Assembly (NCBI GenBank): GCA_036873135.1
Contig: JAPTYO010000003.1
Coordinates: 26,746,001-26,810,000 of the forward strand
Origin: Clarkia xantiana subsp. parviflora
Lineage: Eukaryota > Streptophyta > Magnoliopsida > Myrtales > Onagraceae
Length of the DNA: 64,000 nt
Direction of reading: 5' to 3'
The translations under genes were made by a program, and so were the position numbers. Position 1 is the first letter of the stretch, and every line of letters starts with the position of its first letter. The notes beneath the pieces were generated by a model. That model was not told the DNA's origin. It did not search any database and saw only the letters and a list, made by a program, of their open reading frames with translations. This document shows positions 63,171-64,000 of the stretch, in pieces.

Positions 63171-64000
63171 ATGTCTGGTAAGGAACCCCTCTTCGTTGCT
63201 TGTTCGTCTTTTTCTTTCTAATTTCTCCAAGAGTCCCACGGTATTTTCTTGCCCTGGTTGCTTTTCAGACAGCGGTTCCAGCTCTGAGGGGAGAAAACCC
63301 TTTAATTTTGACTATGCTCCAAATGAGATTTCCAATACTGCTTATGATGCAGCTCTCCGAGAGGGTTGCATCACCATCACCTGGGAACCTCGTTTCCCGT
63401 ATCCTAGGCATCGTCCCTCGAGTGACTCTGAGGTTACTCGTCCCCAGAAAGGGGAGGTGTTTGTCTCTACGGGACAAATATCAGCGGGGATCAGGTTCCC
63501 CTTTTGCGGTAATCTGGTCGAGCTGTGCCATCATTACAGAACACACCCCACTACCTTTTCTCCCCATGTCATCCGCCTCTGGAACGCCTTTCAAGTCCTC
63601 TGTCTCCGACAGAAGTGGGTCTACAGCCTCCAACTCTTCAGAACCTTTTATGGGATGAAGTGCAACGAGGCGGGGGTTTGCGCCTTCTACCCCCGGATGC
63701 CCAAGTGGAGTAAGCAGCAGCTTGCCCGGTACGGTTGGACCAGTGACACCTGGAAGGTGGTCAAGGGTCGGGGACTCTTGATTGATACAGGGTCTGACAA
63801 TAGTAGCTGGAAGAAGAGCTACTTCTTTATCCGTCACTCCTCAATTCCCTGGCCTCGCTGGGAGGTGGCAGCAGACCCTCCGCCTGCTTTCCACACTTAT
63901 GCTGACGAGGATTTCGAGACTCTCCAACTCATCCAGCTCTATCGGTGGGAGGAGTCTTATACTCCTCTCAACGCCAACTCACTCGTGGAGCGGGACCTGG
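63171..64000 (+). CDS. intron-containing gypsy-type ORF with Transposase_28-like domain, 5' part (runs off window)
   Basis: ATG TCT G (63171-63177) ends at a GTAAGG donor. The acceptor TTTTCAG at 63262-63268 opens exon 2, which is free of stops to the last base (about 246 residues in all). The product starts MSDSGSSSEGRKPFNFDYAP. Its middle (IRFPFCGNLVELCHHY, then RLWNAFQVLC, then FRTFYGMK and W-rich KSYFFIRHSS) resembles the plant retroelement domain called putative gypsy type transposon (Pfam PF04195), found upstream of gag-pol in some Ty3/gypsy elements. Exon 2 has no early in-frame ATG, so the frame would be missed without splicing. GC content is much higher than that of the host genes. 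It looks young because it has no lesions. Confidence 0.7.

Noticed and set aside
63200..63658. A 152-codon frame starting with hydrophobic MFVFFFLISPRVPRY
   Set aside because: It is out of frame with the spliced ORF that shows domain-like sequence and stays open to the window end; its start lies in the intron.

Overview
This window is nuclear DNA of a flowering plant, almost certainly a eudicot. The genes have short exons and AT-rich GT-AG introns, and they encode plant-specific families: a PB1-domain RAF-like kinase, a class III peroxidase, an EAR-motif zinc-ribbon repressor and an At4g38062-type coiled-coil protein. The spacers are AT-rich and full of hAT-, PIF/Tourist- and Helitron-type non-autonomous transposons plus copia, LINE and gypsy-type debris. 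I cannot fix the species.

Layout. 1-22.2 kb is a gene block: a DCN1-like neddylation co-factor (+), DEAD-box helicase RH36 (+), a 1,082-aa PB1-RAF kinase (-) and DEAD-box helicase RH10 (-). I rebuilt all four exon by exon; each keeps its frame across every junction. 22.2-29 kb is a gene desert made of large foldback and nested MITEs. 29-42 kb holds a direct segmental duplication. Copy A (about 29.07-31.79 kb) ends in a broken start of the coiled-coil gene. Copy B (about 35.82-42.01 kb) carries the intact 5' end. Each copy has picked up different transposons, so each serves as an empty-site control for the other. 42-49.5 kb is a second gene block: the coiled-coil gene (+), a peroxidase-48-like gene (+) and a GIR-like zinc-ribbon gene (-). 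49.5-64 kb is a desert with a degenerate copia element carrying an inverted 5' end, a LINE endonuclease remnant, a GC-rich LTR-like zone with stacked palindromes, and the start of an intact, intron-containing gypsy-type ORF that runs off the window.

How the genes relate. RH36 (Dbp8/DDX49 type) and RH10 (Rrp3/DDX47 type) are both expected to act in 18S rRNA maturation. They flank the kinase, and both have site II (TGGGCY) elements upstream; RH10 also has a telo-box near its start. The other genes show no obvious pathway link.

The most unusual signal is a recurrent micro-insertion. It consists of 11-18 bp made of a TTGGCC-like head and a short A/T homopolymer, flanked by 9-22 bp direct repeats, at six or more places. 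One case is confirmed by the paralogous empty site. These look like extremely 5'-truncated retroposition products.
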